Below, piece after piece: positions 52,889 to 61,681 of a DNA stretch of 64,000 nt (within the stretch, counting starts at the first letter, position 1; every line of letters starts with the position of its first letter). Source of the stretch: Thalassobium sp. R2A62 (GTDB taxonomy: Bacteria > Pseudomonadota > Alphaproteobacteria > Rhodobacterales > Rhodobacteraceae); the NCBI RefSeq assembly GCF_000161835.1, contig NZ_GG697169.2, forward strand, positions 2,980,575-3,044,574, given 5' to 3'. The position numbers and the translations under genes were made by a program. The notes below the pieces were generated by a model. That model worked only from the letters and a program-made list of their open reading frames with translations, did not search any database and was not told where the DNA came from.

Positions 52889-53836
52889 ATGACAGACACC
52901 CCCATCGAAAAGGCGGCACGAAAAACGCCCGACGGGATGGCGCGACGCATTCGCGGCTTATCAGACCGGACAATCGCGTGGATCTTCGTGGCCCCTACGA
53001 TCTTTCTGTTGCTGGCCGTCAATATCTTTCCGCTGATTTGGACAATCCGGCTAAGCTTTACCAATTTTCGCGTGAACCGACCCAACCGCGATGTCGAATG
53101 GGTTGGGTTGCGAAACTACGAACGCATCCTGACGGATCCTGATATCTGGAACACGATGCAAGCTACGGCGCATTTCCTGATTTGGACAATCGTCTTGCAG
53201 GTCTTGATCGGCTTCGCGCTTGCCTATCTGATCAATAAGAAATTCAAAGGCAACGATCTTTGGACAACAATCATTGTCTTTCCGATGATGCTCTCTCCTG
53301 CTGTGGTCGGTAACTTTTGGACGTTCTTGTATCAGCCGCAGATTGGTCTGTTTAACTACATCGTGACCTTCTTTACCGGCGGCGACCCGGCCGGGTTTTC
53401 GATGATCGGCGATGTGCATTTGGCTCCTTGGGCGATCGTCATTGCCGATACTTGGATGTGGACGCCCTTTGTGATGCTGATCTGTCTGGCGGGTCTCAGA
53501 TCCATTCCCGACAGCATTTACGAGGCAGCCGAATGTGACCGCGCCACCAAATGGCGCCAGTTTTGGACAATCACCATTCCGATGGCCTTGCCCTTCCTGA
53601 TGTTGGCAGTGCTGTTCCGTGGGATCGAAAACTTCAAAATGTTTGATCTTGTCGTGCAGCTGACAGGGGGTGGCCCCGGCAACACCACCACGCTCACTTC
53701 AATCGACCTCAAGCGAGAAGCGTTTGAAAAGTGGCGCACCGGCTATTCCTCTGCCTACGCCGTCATCCTGTTTGTCACCGTCTTCGGCCTTGCGTCGATC
53801 TACGTCAAAGCGTTGAATAAGGTTAAAGAACGATGA
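52889..53836 (+). CDS. ABC transporter permease (GlpP-like)
   Basis: 315 residues, six membrane segments. N-terminal WIFVAPTIFLLLAVNIFPLIW, EAA loop SIYEAAECDRATKWRQFWTITIPMA, end VFGLASIYVKALNKV. It pairs with the next permease, which it overlaps by 4 bases (ATGA). Confidence 0.88.
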   Translation: MTDTPIEKAARKTPDGMARRIRGLSDRTIAWIFVAPTIFLLLAVNIFPLIWTIRLSFTNFRVNRPNRDVEWVGLRNYERILTDPDIWNTMQATAHFLIWTIVLQVLIGFALAYLINKKFKGNDLWTTIIVFPMMLSPAVVGNFWTFLYQPQIGLFNYIVTFFTGGDPAGFSMIGDVHLAPWAIVIADTWMWTPFVMLICLAGLRSIPDSIYEAAECDRATKWRQFWTITIPMALPFLMLAVLFRGIENFKMFDLVVQLTGGGPGNTTTLTSIDLKREAFEKWRTGYSSAYAVILFVTVFGLASIYVKALNKVKER

Positions 53837-54771
53837 GCTTTTCCGTCACAGAGCCCACCAAAGGCACCAAGTGGTTCGCTGGCACCTTGGTTATCGGCTA
53901 CGCTGTTATCACTCTGATCCCTTTGCTTTGGATCATTGCCACCGGCTTTAAATCACCTACCGATTCAATCGCTTATCCGCCTGTTGTCGTCTTTGAACCG
54001 ACGCTGGAAGGATACGTGAACCTGTTCACCGACCGTACACGTGCCACCGATCAAATGATCGAGGAAGCCGGCCCAGCGACGACTTGGTACGACAAAATCG
54101 CCCGCGAACGGGGCACGGTGATTTCTGGCCCGTCCCGGTATGGCGAGCGCTTCCTGAATTCCGTGATCATCGGATTTGGATCAACGGCGCTTTGCATGGT
54201 CCTTGGGACGGCTGCCGCCTATGCTTTCAGCCGGTTCAAGGTGCCGCTGAAGGACGATCTTTTGTTCTTCATCCTGTCCACCCGAATGATGCCGCCAATT
54301 GCAGTCGCGATCCCGATCTTTCTAATGTTCCGGAATCTGGGCCTGAATGACACGCATATCGGAATGATCCTTCTTTATACTGCTGTGAATTTGTCGCTTT
54401 CGGTTTGGCTGTTGAAAGGCTTCATCGACGAGATCCCGATTGAATATGAAGAGGCAGCACTGATCGACGGCTACACGCGGTTCCAGGCCTTCTATAAAGT
54501 TGTGCTGCCGCAAGCGGCGACCGGAATTGCCTCTACCGCGATCTTCTGCCTGATCTTTGCTTGGAACGAATACGCATTCGCTGTGTTGCTTACCTCCGGC
54601 ACGGCGCAAACAGCCCCGCCTTTCATCCCCAACATCATCGGGGTGAACGGGAAAGACTGGCCCGCAGTGGCGGCTGGTGCGACGATCTTCCTAGTTCCGG
54701 TCATGGTCTTCACCGTCCTCTTACGTAAACACCTGCTTCGCGGGATCACATTCGGAGCGGTTCGCAAATGA
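53833..54771 (+). CDS. ABC transporter permease (GlpQ-like)
   Basis: 312 residues. Its extended periplasmic loop between helices 1 and 2 (residues ~45-105) is longer than in MalG. EAA loop EYEEAALIDGYTRFQAFYKVVLPQA. The C-terminal LLRKHLLRGITFGAVRK is typical. Overlaps both neighbours by 4 bases. Confidence 0.88.
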   Translation: MSFSVTEPTKGTKWFAGTLVIGYAVITLIPLLWIIATGFKSPTDSIAYPPVVVFEPTLEGYVNLFTDRTRATDQMIEEAGPATTWYDKIARERGTVISGPSRYGERFLNSVIIGFGSTALCMVLGTAAAYAFSRFKVPLKDDLLFFILSTRMMPPIAVAIPIFLMFRNLGLNDTHIGMILLYTAVNLSLSVWLLKGFIDEIPIEYEEAALIDGYTRFQAFYKVVLPQAATGIASTAIFCLIFAWNEYAFAVLLTSGTAQTAPPFIPNIIGVNGKDWPAVAAGATIFLVPVMVFTVLLRKHLLRGITFGAVRK

Positions 54772-54956
54772 GTATGTTTATCAATGGCCTGCTGCGGCTG
54801 CGCCGTGGCCCTTGGGAAATGGTCGCCTCTATCCTTATCGCGGCGGGTGTTATCATGCTGATGCAGCCTTTTGTGCTGGGGCTTTATAGCTACTCCTTCA
54901 TTGTCACCCTTGTCGGCACGGTGATGTTCATCATCGTAAGTCATTTTCCGGAGTAG
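54768..54956 (+). CDS. Small two-helix membrane protein (GlpU-like position)
   Basis: 62 residues with two hydrophobic segments (MVASILIAAGVIMLMQPF and YSYSFIVTLVGTVMFIIV). It overlaps the permease gene by 4 bases and lies 4 bases before the first ATPase gene, so it is a genuine operon member. In the rhizobial glpSTPQUV glycerol transporter a small membrane protein, GlpU, holds the equivalent place; its role there is unclear. It may stabilise or tune the transporter. Confidence 0.78.
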   Translation: MSMFINGLLRLRRGPWEMVASILIAAGVIMLMQPFVLGLYSYSFIVTLVGTVMFIIVSHFPE

Positions 54957-54960
54957 GCGC

Positions 54961-56058
54961 ATGGCACAAATTAGAATTGAAAACGTGCGCAAGGATTTTG
55001 GGTCTTTCAATGCCGTTAAGTCCTCAAGCTTCACGATTGAAGATGGTGAGTTCTTTATGCTGCTCGGTCCGTCAGGCTGCGGGAAAACGACAACCTTGCG
55101 AATGATGGCCGGACTTGACCTGCCCACGTCAGGACAAATCTACATCGACGGTGAAGAGGTCGGTCAAAAGCCAGCCAGCCAACGCGATATTGCTTTCGTG
55201 TTTCAGATGTTCGCTCTCTACCCGCATCTAAATGTGGGCAAGAACATCAGCTATCCTTTGGTGTCCCAAGGAATGCCGAAGGCCGAAGTCAAAAAGAAGG
55301 TCGGCGAGATTGCAGAAATCCTCGGGATCACAGACATCCTAGACCGCCCTGTTGGCGGGCTTTCCGGTGGCGACCGCCAGCGGGTGGCCTTGGGCCGGGC
55401 CATTGTGCGCGATCCAAAGGCGTTCTTTATGGATGAACCTTTGGGCGCGCTGGACGCTGAATTCCGCGAACATATGTCCGAAGAACTTCGTGCCCTTCAT
55501 GATCGCATGAAAGCGACGACAGTCTACGTGACCCACGATCAGCTGGAAGCCATGCAGATGGGCGACAAGATCGTGGTCATGAACCACGGAGTTGTCGAAC
55601 AGTTCGGCGTTCCACAAGACATCTACGATTGGCCCGCGACAAAGTTCGTGGCGGAATTCATCGGCTCGCCGCCAATGAACTTCCTCGACTTCCACGGCAT
55701 GGTCGGAACAGGCGAAACGAAGGTGTCCTTCGGTGAGGCTCAGTTCAACATTCCCGCGCAACGTGAGGGCATGAATGGTGATCTTACTTTCGGCGTCAGG
55801 CCAGAGCATATCCGGCTGGACGACACAGCCGCCTTCCGGGGTCGTATCGCGGCCACAGAATACCTAGGCACCACCCAGATCGTGACGGTTGAAACAAGCA
55901 ATGGCGCCATCAAAGCGCGCGTTGCGTCATCCGATACCGCCAAGGTGGGCGACCAGACCGGCCTGCATTTCGACCCACGCACAATCACGCTTTTTGACGC
56001 CAGTTCTGGGCGCGCATTGCATAGCGAAGCCAACGAAGGAGTGCTGACCCATGGCTGA
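54961..56058 (+). CDS. ABC transporter ATP-binding protein (first of two)
   Basis: 365 residues: Walker A LGPSGCGKTTTLRMMAGLD, Q-loop VFQMFALYPHL, signature LSGGDRQRVALGRAI, Walker B FFMDEPLGALDAE, switch TVYVTHDQLEAMQ, and a C-terminal TOBE domain (FGVRPEHIRL). It is probably one half of a heterodimeric ATPase with the following gene (8-base overlap). The Asp in the signature and the GALDAE D-loop differ from the partner. Confidence 0.9.
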   Translation: MAQIRIENVRKDFGSFNAVKSSSFTIEDGEFFMLLGPSGCGKTTTLRMMAGLDLPTSGQIYIDGEEVGQKPASQRDIAFVFQMFALYPHLNVGKNISYPLVSQGMPKAEVKKKVGEIAEILGITDILDRPVGGLSGGDRQRVALGRAIVRDPKAFFMDEPLGALDAEFREHMSEELRALHDRMKATTVYVTHDQLEAMQMGDKIVVMNHGVVEQFGVPQDIYDWPATKFVAEFIGSPPMNFLDFHGMVGTGETKVSFGEAQFNIPAQREGMNGDLTFGVRPEHIRLDDTAAFRGRIAATEYLGTTQIVTVETSNGAIKARVASSDTAKVGDQTGLHFDPRTITLFDASSGRALHSEANEGVLTHG

Positions 56059-57046
56059 GGTTTCCCTTTCAGGCATTTCCAAATCCTTTGGCAATGACGT
56101 AGCTTTGGACGACGTCACGATGACCATTCCCGATGGATCATTCGTGGTACTGCTTGGTCCAACCGGTGCCGGGAAAACGACGACCCTGCGCATGGTTTCT
56201 GGCCTTGATCTGCCAGACGCGGGACAGATCAGCATTGGCGGCCGCGATATGACTGGACTGACTCCCACGCAGCGCGACGTGGCGATGGTGTTCCAGCAAT
56301 ACTCGCTCTACCCACATCTATCGGTGCGTCAAAACCTTGAGTTTCCGTTGAAGTCTCCGGTACTGCAAACACCTGCGGACGAGATTAACCGCAAGGTTGG
56401 CGAAGTGGCCGAGATCTTGCAGATCAGCCACAAGCTCGATAACAAAGCAACCGCGCTCTCTGGCGGAGAGATGCAGCGTGTTTCCATCGGGCGTGCGCTT
56501 GTCCGTGACCCTTCGGTCTATCTGATGGACGAACCGCTCAGCTCGCTGGACGCCAAGCTGCGTTCGGATTTGCGGATCGAGCTGAAGAACATTCAAGCCA
56601 ATTCCGGCGCGACTTTGCTCTATGTCACGCACGATCAAATCGAAGCAATGACCATGGCAACCCACGTCGGTGTGCTTGATCACGGTAAACTGGTACAGTT
56701 CGGGACGCCGCGCGAGATCTATGAAAACCCCGTCAGCGTCTACGCGGCCAGCCGGTTGGGGCAACCGCGCATCAATGTTCTACCTGCGGATTTGTTTGCA
56801 GGTGCGCCCAGCAATGCCGCGACCATTGGGTTGCGCCCTGAACACATCGTGCAGGGCGATGGGGCCGATAGCCTTGTGCAGCGGGTTGAACATTTGGGCG
56901 ATCAAACGCGCTTACATCTGGTGTTCAAGGATCACGACCTGATCACCGTGACCGACGCCCATACAGATCTAAAAGGGGGCGACATCGTCAAAATCCGCCC
57001 CCAAAATCCATACTATTTCGACGCCGCTGGCGCGCGCGTCAGCTAA
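56051..57046 (+). CDS. ABC transporter ATP-binding protein (second of two)
   Basis: 331 residues: Walker A LGPTGAGKTTTLRMVSGLD, Q-loop VFQQYSLYPHL, signature LSGGEMQRVSIGRAL, Walker B YLMDEPLSSLDAKL, switch LLYVTHDQIEAMT. The Glu-Met signature and GAGK P-loop are those seen in GlpS/GlpT-type pairs. Two distinct ATPases for one permease pair is unusual for sugar importers and supports the glycerol-transporter comparison. Confidence 0.9.
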   Translation: MAEVSLSGISKSFGNDVALDDVTMTIPDGSFVVLLGPTGAGKTTTLRMVSGLDLPDAGQISIGGRDMTGLTPTQRDVAMVFQQYSLYPHLSVRQNLEFPLKSPVLQTPADEINRKVGEVAEILQISHKLDNKATALSGGEMQRVSIGRALVRDPSVYLMDEPLSSLDAKLRSDLRIELKNIQANSGATLLYVTHDQIEAMTMATHVGVLDHGKLVQFGTPREIYENPVSVYAASRLGQPRINVLPADLFAGAPSNAATIGLRPEHIVQGDGADSLVQRVEHLGDQTRLHLVFKDHDLITVTDAHTDLKGGDIVKIRPQNPYYFDAAGARVS

Positions 57047-57058
57047 GGGGGGACCGCC

Positions 57059-58678
57059 ATGAAACAGTTCATCAACGCCAAAGAAGACATCGTCACAGAT
57101 GCCATTGACGGCACCATTGCAGCTTCTGGCGGCGCATTGACCCGGCTGGACGGCTACCCACATATCCGGGTGGTTGTCCGTGCCGATTGGGACAAGTCCA
57201 AGGTTGCTTTGGTCTCTGGTGGAGGGTCAGGGCATGAACCAGCACACGCGGGGTTCATCGGTAAGGGCATGTTGACGGCGGCGGTTTGTGGCGATGTTTT
57301 CGCCTCTCCTTCTGTGGATGCCGTTTTGGCCGGGATCTTGGCGGTCACTGGTCCGGCTGGCTGTCTGTTGATTGTGAAGAATTACACGGGTGATCGTTTG
57401 AACTTTGGCCTTGCGGCTGAGCGCGCGCGTGCCTTTGGCCATAAGGTTAGCATTGTGATTGTGGATGACGATGTGGCTTTGCCGGAATTGCCTCAAGCTC
57501 GCGGGTTGGCCGGAACGCTTTTTGTCCATAAAATCGCAGGAGCCATGGCCGAAAATGGAGCCACCTTGGACACCTGCACGAAAGCTGCTGAGCGGGTCAT
57601 TGGGAACAGTAAGAGCATCGGGATGTCGCTGGATACCTGCAATGTTCCGGGGTCACAGAAGGAGGATCGCGTTCCCGAAGGTATGGCCGAGCTTGGACTT
57701 GGCATCCACGGGGAAGCCGGTGTCGAACAAATCGCAGCTGATGGCGCCAAATATTCAGTCAACAAAGTGGCTGAAAAGCTATTGGCGACGATGTCAAAAA
57801 CGCCCCATGCGGTCTTGGTCAATAACCTTGGTGGAGCGACCGAACTAGAAATGGCAATTCTAACCAAAGAACTCATAGAAGGCGGCCTTGGTGAACGTGC
57901 CGACCTTATGGTTGGTCCAAGTTCCATGATGACTGCATTAGACATGCATGGCTTTTCCATATCTGCCCTTGAGCTAACAGAAGACGATGAAGCGATGTTG
58001 GCGCAACCGGTCGAGTGCGCCAGTTGGCCAGGCTGTATGAAGATCAATTCAGCCAAAATCTTGCCGCTACCCGATGGTCTTTCCCCCATCCGCGCACCGG
58101 CTTCGGAACATGCCAATACAAAGGACTTCTTGCTCGCCTGTTGCGAGATTTTGATTGCGTCCGAGTCAGACCTCAACACACTAGATGCAAAGTCTGGTGA
58201 TGGGGATACGGGATCTACTCTCGCAGGTGCGGCACGCGCTTTGACTGAAGCAATGGACACTTTACCGCTTGCTGACCAAACCCAACTCTACCGCGCAATC
58301 GGTCTTGAGTTGAGCCAAACGATGGGTGGGTCTTCAGGGGTCTTACTCGCAATCTTCTTTGCTGCTGCCGGCGATGCCTCTTCGGCTGGGCAACCTATGA
58401 CCGACGCGCTCAAATCAGGACTTGCTCGCTTGTGCCAGATTGGGGGTGCAAATCCCGGCGACCGAACAATGGTCGATGCGTTAGCTCCTGCGTTAGATGC
58501 CTTAGACGGAGGCTTGGAAAGTGCGGCAATCGCTGCTCGCAAAGGCGCGGACTACACCGCTACGCTAACTAGGGCCAAGGCCGGGAGAGCGACATATATC
58601 AATGCACAGCAACTTTCGGGTCATGTCGATCCAGGTGCAGAGGCGGTAGCTAGATTGTTTGAGCACTTGTCTAAGTAG
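57059..58678 (+). CDS. ATP-dependent dihydroxyacetone kinase (DhaK-DhaL fusion)
   Basis: 539 residues. DhaK domain (1-~325): GGGSGHEPAHAGFIGKGML, substrate-binding His in GLGIHGEAGVEQ, LVNNLGGATELEM. DhaL domain (~345-539): LDAKSGDGDTGSTLAGAARAL (metal-binding Asp residues) and TMGGSSGVLLAIFFAA. A fused, PTS-independent kinase phosphorylates dihydroxyacetone (and related short ketoses or aldoses) with ATP. It starts 12 bases after the ATPase stop, completing an uptake-plus-phosphorylation module. A tetrulose or other polyol-derived ketose is an alternative substrate. Confidence 0.9.
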   Translation: MKQFINAKEDIVTDAIDGTIAASGGALTRLDGYPHIRVVVRADWDKSKVALVSGGGSGHEPAHAGFIGKGMLTAAVCGDVFASPSVDAVLAGILAVTGPAGCLLIVKNYTGDRLNFGLAAERARAFGHKVSIVIVDDDVALPELPQARGLAGTLFVHKIAGAMAENGATLDTCTKAAERVIGNSKSIGMSLDTCNVPGSQKEDRVPEGMAELGLGIHGEAGVEQIAADGAKYSVNKVAEKLLATMSKTPHAVLVNNLGGATELEMAILTKELIEGGLGERADLMVGPSSMMTALDMHGFSISALELTEDDEAMLAQPVECASWPGCMKINSAKILPLPDGLSPIRAPASEHANTKDFLLACCEILIASESDLNTLDAKSGDGDTGSTLAGAARALTEAMDTLPLADQTQLYRAIGLELSQTMGGSSGVLLAIFFAAAGDASSAGQPMTDALKSGLARLCQIGGANPGDRTMVDALAPALDALDGGLESAAIAARKGADYTATLTRAKAGRATYINAQQLSGHVDPGAEAVARLFEHLSK

Positions 58679-59127
58679 GACCGATCTTTCGCCCTGCTGA
58701 AAAATTTGAGGAGTAAGTGTGATTTTAGACCAATCACTTTAATCGAAATCGATGAGAGCCTGTGCGTAGCTCAACAGGACAGAGCTTCTGGCTGACAGCC
58801 TAGATTATGCGGATTTTTGGCCGAACAACAAGAAGAGTGGCTTCAAACAAACCCAATGTCGGCTTCTGAATTCGACTATGAAAAGTTCGCGTCCGCAGCG
58901 AATGTCTCCTTTCCGCCCACAATGCTTGTGGTGATAACGACCCGCTTTTTAAAAGAATATAGAATTTAGGCTTGAGTTATCTCTGGTGGTTAAGTTTGGG
59001 TTTAAGACTGGCATAGATCTGGTTCTATGCCGGCTTGTGATCGAGACCTTGATGATGATGACGAAGCTCGTCCAATTTCCGAAGTGTATAAATACCTCTG
59101 ATATACAGAGAAATCAGAGATAACCCG
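58679..59127. other. Spacer with tRNA-like half and a protein-tail remnant
   Basis: At about 58760-58806, TAGCTCAACAGGACAGAGC reads as a tRNA D-arm (T8-A9-GCTC...GAGC) followed by an anticodon-stem-like hairpin (TCTGG/CTAGA). It resembles the 5' half of a tRNA-Arg, but there is no TPsiC arm or 3' acceptor half, so it is not a functional tRNA. Downstream, about 45 protein-like codons (LAEQQEEWLQTNPMSASEF) end at ~58968 without a clear start. Both look like debris at the edge of an insertion. Confidence 0.4.
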
Positions 59128-59579
59128 TTGAAAAATGACCTTAGACAACCACTTCGAAAACTTGCCCTTCAGAATCCGCAGGGTTGGGACTTGGCCGTTA
59201 CACTTACACTGAAGCAACAAGATGGCCCGACTTCGCTTAGTCAGCAGGAAGCTGAGAAGAACCTTCGCCATTTTTTCAATCGCCTCAATAAGAAGACCTT
59301 CGGAAACGCTGCCGCTATATACGGGAAAAAAATCCGTGCTTTTCCTGTTCTTGAACGATCTGCGGGCAACAGATGGCACTTCCATCTGGCTATGGAAAAG
59401 CCATTCGAAGAGCTTTCTGAAAGTATGAACTGCATCTGGGATTGCTGGTCTACGACGAGATGGGCTACGGCCAAGTTGACGCCCAGCCAATCTACGATGC
59501 TTCAGGTTGGATATCCTATATCACCAAGAACCAGTCAATTGATGGCTGGGACATCATGAACACCCAATTGGTCCGCTGA
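59128..59579 (+). pseudogene. HUH-type replication initiator/endonuclease, frameshifted
   Basis: The frame from a TTG at 59128 shows motif I AVTLTLKQ, motif II HFHLAMEKP (the HUH metal site), then loses one base near 59460 (TTRW). The next frame continues MGYGQVDAQPIYDASGWISYITKNQ with motif III YxxK (YITK), ending at 59577. This motif set and spacing match small Rep proteins of rolling-circle plasmids, inoviruses and related elements. Joined length ~150 residues. The lesion probably kills it; it marks a former autonomous replicon or phage. Confidence 0.7.
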
Positions 59580-59693
59580 GTAAATACTCCCTACCGAACG
59601 TGCTTCACCACATAACCGCTTTGAATGATGCCTCTTCGCCGAGCCTTCAATCTTTGTAGTGCCAAGGTCAAAGGCAAACCAGAAAGGTAACCA

Positions 59694-59927
59694 ATGAAAT
59701 CTCTAAACCAGGAAACTAAGCATCCAAGCATCCTGCTCAACTTCAGGATTCCACCATCTTTGAAAGCCGACTTCCAAGACATCTGTAGAACCCAACACAT
59801 TTCAATGTCTGCTCGATTGAACATGATGGTCAGCCAGTTCACCCAAGAAGCCAAATCTTGCCCGTTGGAATCCAGGTCATCACCAGATCATCTTAGTGCC
59901 ACCTGGAGAGACCGTCTTCATGGTTGA
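59694..59927 (+). CDS. Ribbon-helix-helix-like small protein
   Basis: 77 residues. ILLNFRIPPSLKADFQDICRTQ followed by ISMSARLNMMVSQFTQ has the strand-helix-helix pattern of Arc/CopG DNA-binding proteins. The C-terminal part overlaps the next frame and may be altered. It follows the broken Rep gene and could have been its copy-number regulator. Confidence 0.5.
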   Translation: MKSLNQETKHPSILLNFRIPPSLKADFQDICRTQHISMSARLNMMVSQFTQEAKSCPLESRSSPDHLSATWRDRLHG

Positions 59928-60192
59928 TGATAGGAGCAGCTTTGATAACCACTCATCACATTTAGATGTATCCAGCTCATCGACAAACCTTATCAGGTTC
60001 AGGCAATATTGCTTGCTAGATGAAACCTCGAAAAACAATCAAGGGAAGGCCAACCAAATTCGCCAGCTCATGTACAAAGTCGATGTACTGAATAACAGGA
60101 TTGCCTGGGAACCTAGCTCCAAGAAGCGAGAACTCTACTTGACGCAACAGAACTTAGCCTTGGCGAACCTGTCACTTGCGCTTTCAAAGTAA
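59896..60192 (+). CDS. Hypothetical protein of the degraded island
   Basis: 98 residues, no recognised family. The C-terminal half is a likely helix (GKANQIRQLMYKVDVLNNRI, QQNLALANLSLALSK). It overlaps the RHH-like gene by 32 bases and may be its natural continuation after a frameshift. AT-rich compared with the neighbours. Confidence 0.4.
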   Translation: MPPGETVFMVDDRSSFDNHSSHLDVSSSSTNLIRFRQYCLLDETSKNNQGKANQIRQLMYKVDVLNNRIAWEPSSKKRELYLTQQNLALANLSLALSK

Positions 60193-60514
60193 TTTTCTCG
60201 TCCGCAAGGCAAACTTTTCCTAGTCTTGATGTTTACCAGTGTGATGCCGCACAGGCCACCTTGCATCGAGAAGCTTGGTGACGGCTTAACTAAACGTTGA
60301 CTCGCAAACTGTCAGTGTCGCTTCATGGTGCAAAAAATCAAACTGTTTGGAATAATGAGCGCCAGCCTCAGCCTGCATGCTCTAATTATTTACAAGGTCG
60401 TTAGCTTGTATTTTTCAATGTGAGCTGTCAGTTATTGTCATCTTGGCTCTCTTCAAACCCGTAAGTTCGATTGATGAAATCCCACCCCTTGACCGCTGCC
60501 CGCCTCCGTACTGT
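60193..60514. other. AT-rich spacer without a gene
   Basis: About 320 bases between the island's last small frame and the minus-strand fragment. No start codon with a ribosome site and no RNA fold was recognised. Confidence 0.45.
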
Positions 60515-60712
60515 TTACTGCATATGGTCCAAATCATCTCTCGCAATCCGATAGTAGTACACCGTCTTTGATCCGGTTTTTCGGGCCTTATCTTTCCGAT
60601 TTTTCAGGCCGACGAGCTCAAGAAGGTTGCTAAGGTGCTGGATCGGCTTTCTGTCGATGTCTCTGCGAGTTGCTATTCCAAACTGACCTTCGAAAAAATT
60701 CTTGAGCTTCTT
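60515..60712 (-). pseudogene. C-terminal fragment of an unidentified protein
   Basis: In one frame the minus strand reads KNFFEGQFGIATRRDIDRKP, HLSNLLELVGLKNRKDKARK and TVYYYRIARDDLDHMQ before a stop at 60515. It is clearly protein-like but its upstream part is cut off where the glutathione-transferase fragment begins (~60712). The family is not recognised; the basic, aromatic-rich tail would suit a replication or DNA-binding protein of the inserted element. Confidence 0.5.
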
Positions 60713-61088
60713 TGAACGCTGGCAGGATCGGTTCGTTCGCTAGCGCCATCGCTCGCCACCGCCGCAATGCCGGATCGTTCAGATGTGCGGCGACATACGC
60801 GCGTGTTGTCGGGCGTGTGTCAAATCCGTAGGTCGCAAGGCGTGTCGCCATCGGCGCAAAAATTGCGTCGACCAACGAATACTCGCCACACAGCCACGGG
60901 CCCTTTGATCCCGTCACACCCCGCGCATGTGTCCACAATGCTTCGAGCCGGTCGAGTTCGGCCCCGATCGCAGGCGGTGGTGTCACCGTTTCATATGCGG
61001 CAGGCAAATTTACGGCCCAATCGCTGCGCAATCCGCCAAAGCTGGAATGCATTTCATTGGCCAAGGCACGCGCTGTCCCGCGGGCCAA
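60713..61088 (-). pseudogene. Glutathione S-transferase, internal fragment
   Basis: It contains only the alpha-helical C-terminal domain of a GST (ALANEMHSSFGGLRSDW, WLCGEYSLVDAIFAPMATRL, RWRAMALANEPILPAF). The N-terminal thioredoxin-like domain with the catalytic residue is absent: a TGA precedes the first codon and the cobalamin phosphatase gene follows directly. The C-terminus runs into foreign DNA at ~60712. The gene is therefore truncated at both ends. Confidence 0.75.
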
Positions 61089-61111
61089 TCAGAGTTCTGT
61101 GACGAACAACA

Positions 61112-61681
61112 TCACGCAACGTGATTGATCGTGCCCATGCGCCATGTGCCGTCCCAAGACATATCACTGACCGATAGGTTGTCGATCGGATGGGCCATGG
61201 CGTCATATGCACTGCACCCCATCGCCTGTCTGACTTGGGTCAGGATGGTTCCGAAATGTGCAACGGCGATGATATTGCGACCCGCATGGTCACGGTTCAT
61301 TTTCTCGACCCACGGCGCAACACGTTCTGCGACATCGTTCCAGCTTTCACCTTTGGGTGCACGGATGTCTCCGGGGTTTTCCCAATAGGACCGGCTTAGA
61401 ACTGGATCGCGTTTTTCAACTTCGGTGAAATGCATTCCGTCCCAGATGCCAAAATCAAACTCACGAATGTCGCGTGCGTGATCTAACCGCGTCCGTCCTA
61501 ATGTATCGGCTGTCGCGACTGCGCGGATCAGATCCGAAGATACAACAACTGCGTCGTCTGGTAGATACGCGTTTAGCCGTGCGATCATTGCGGTATCCGA
61601 TAGGTCCGCAGGGACATCGCGCCATCCACAAAATGATTTTTGGTGCGTTGGCCCATGACGAACCCACCACCACCGCGTCAT
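61112..61681 (-). CDS. Histidine phosphatase family protein, CobC-like
   Basis: 189 residues: phospho-His motif RHGPTHQ near the N-terminus, VVVSSDLIRAVATADTLG, EFDFGIWDGMHFTEVE, PKGESWNDVAERV and second His in AVAHFGTILTQVRQ. Phosphoglycerate-mutase-like phosphatases next to cobU are often alpha-ribazole-5'-phosphate phosphatase, acting late in cobalamin nucleotide-loop assembly. It overlaps the cobU stop by 4 bases, supporting that role. Confidence 0.82.
   Translation of the reverse strand: MTRWWWVRHGPTHQKSFCGWRDVPADLSDTAMIARLNAYLPDDAVVVSSDLIRAVATADTLGRTRLDHARDIREFDFGIWDGMHFTEVEKRDPVLSRSYWENPGDIRAPKGESWNDVAERVAPWVEKMNRDHAGRNIIAVAHFGTILTQVRQAMGCSAYDAMAHPIDNLSVSDMSWDGTWRMGTINHVA

Noticed and set aside
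58760-58806. Functional tRNA-Arg
   Set aside because: D-arm and part of an anticodon stem are present, but the T-arm and 3' acceptor strand are missing; kept only as a tRNA-like remnant.
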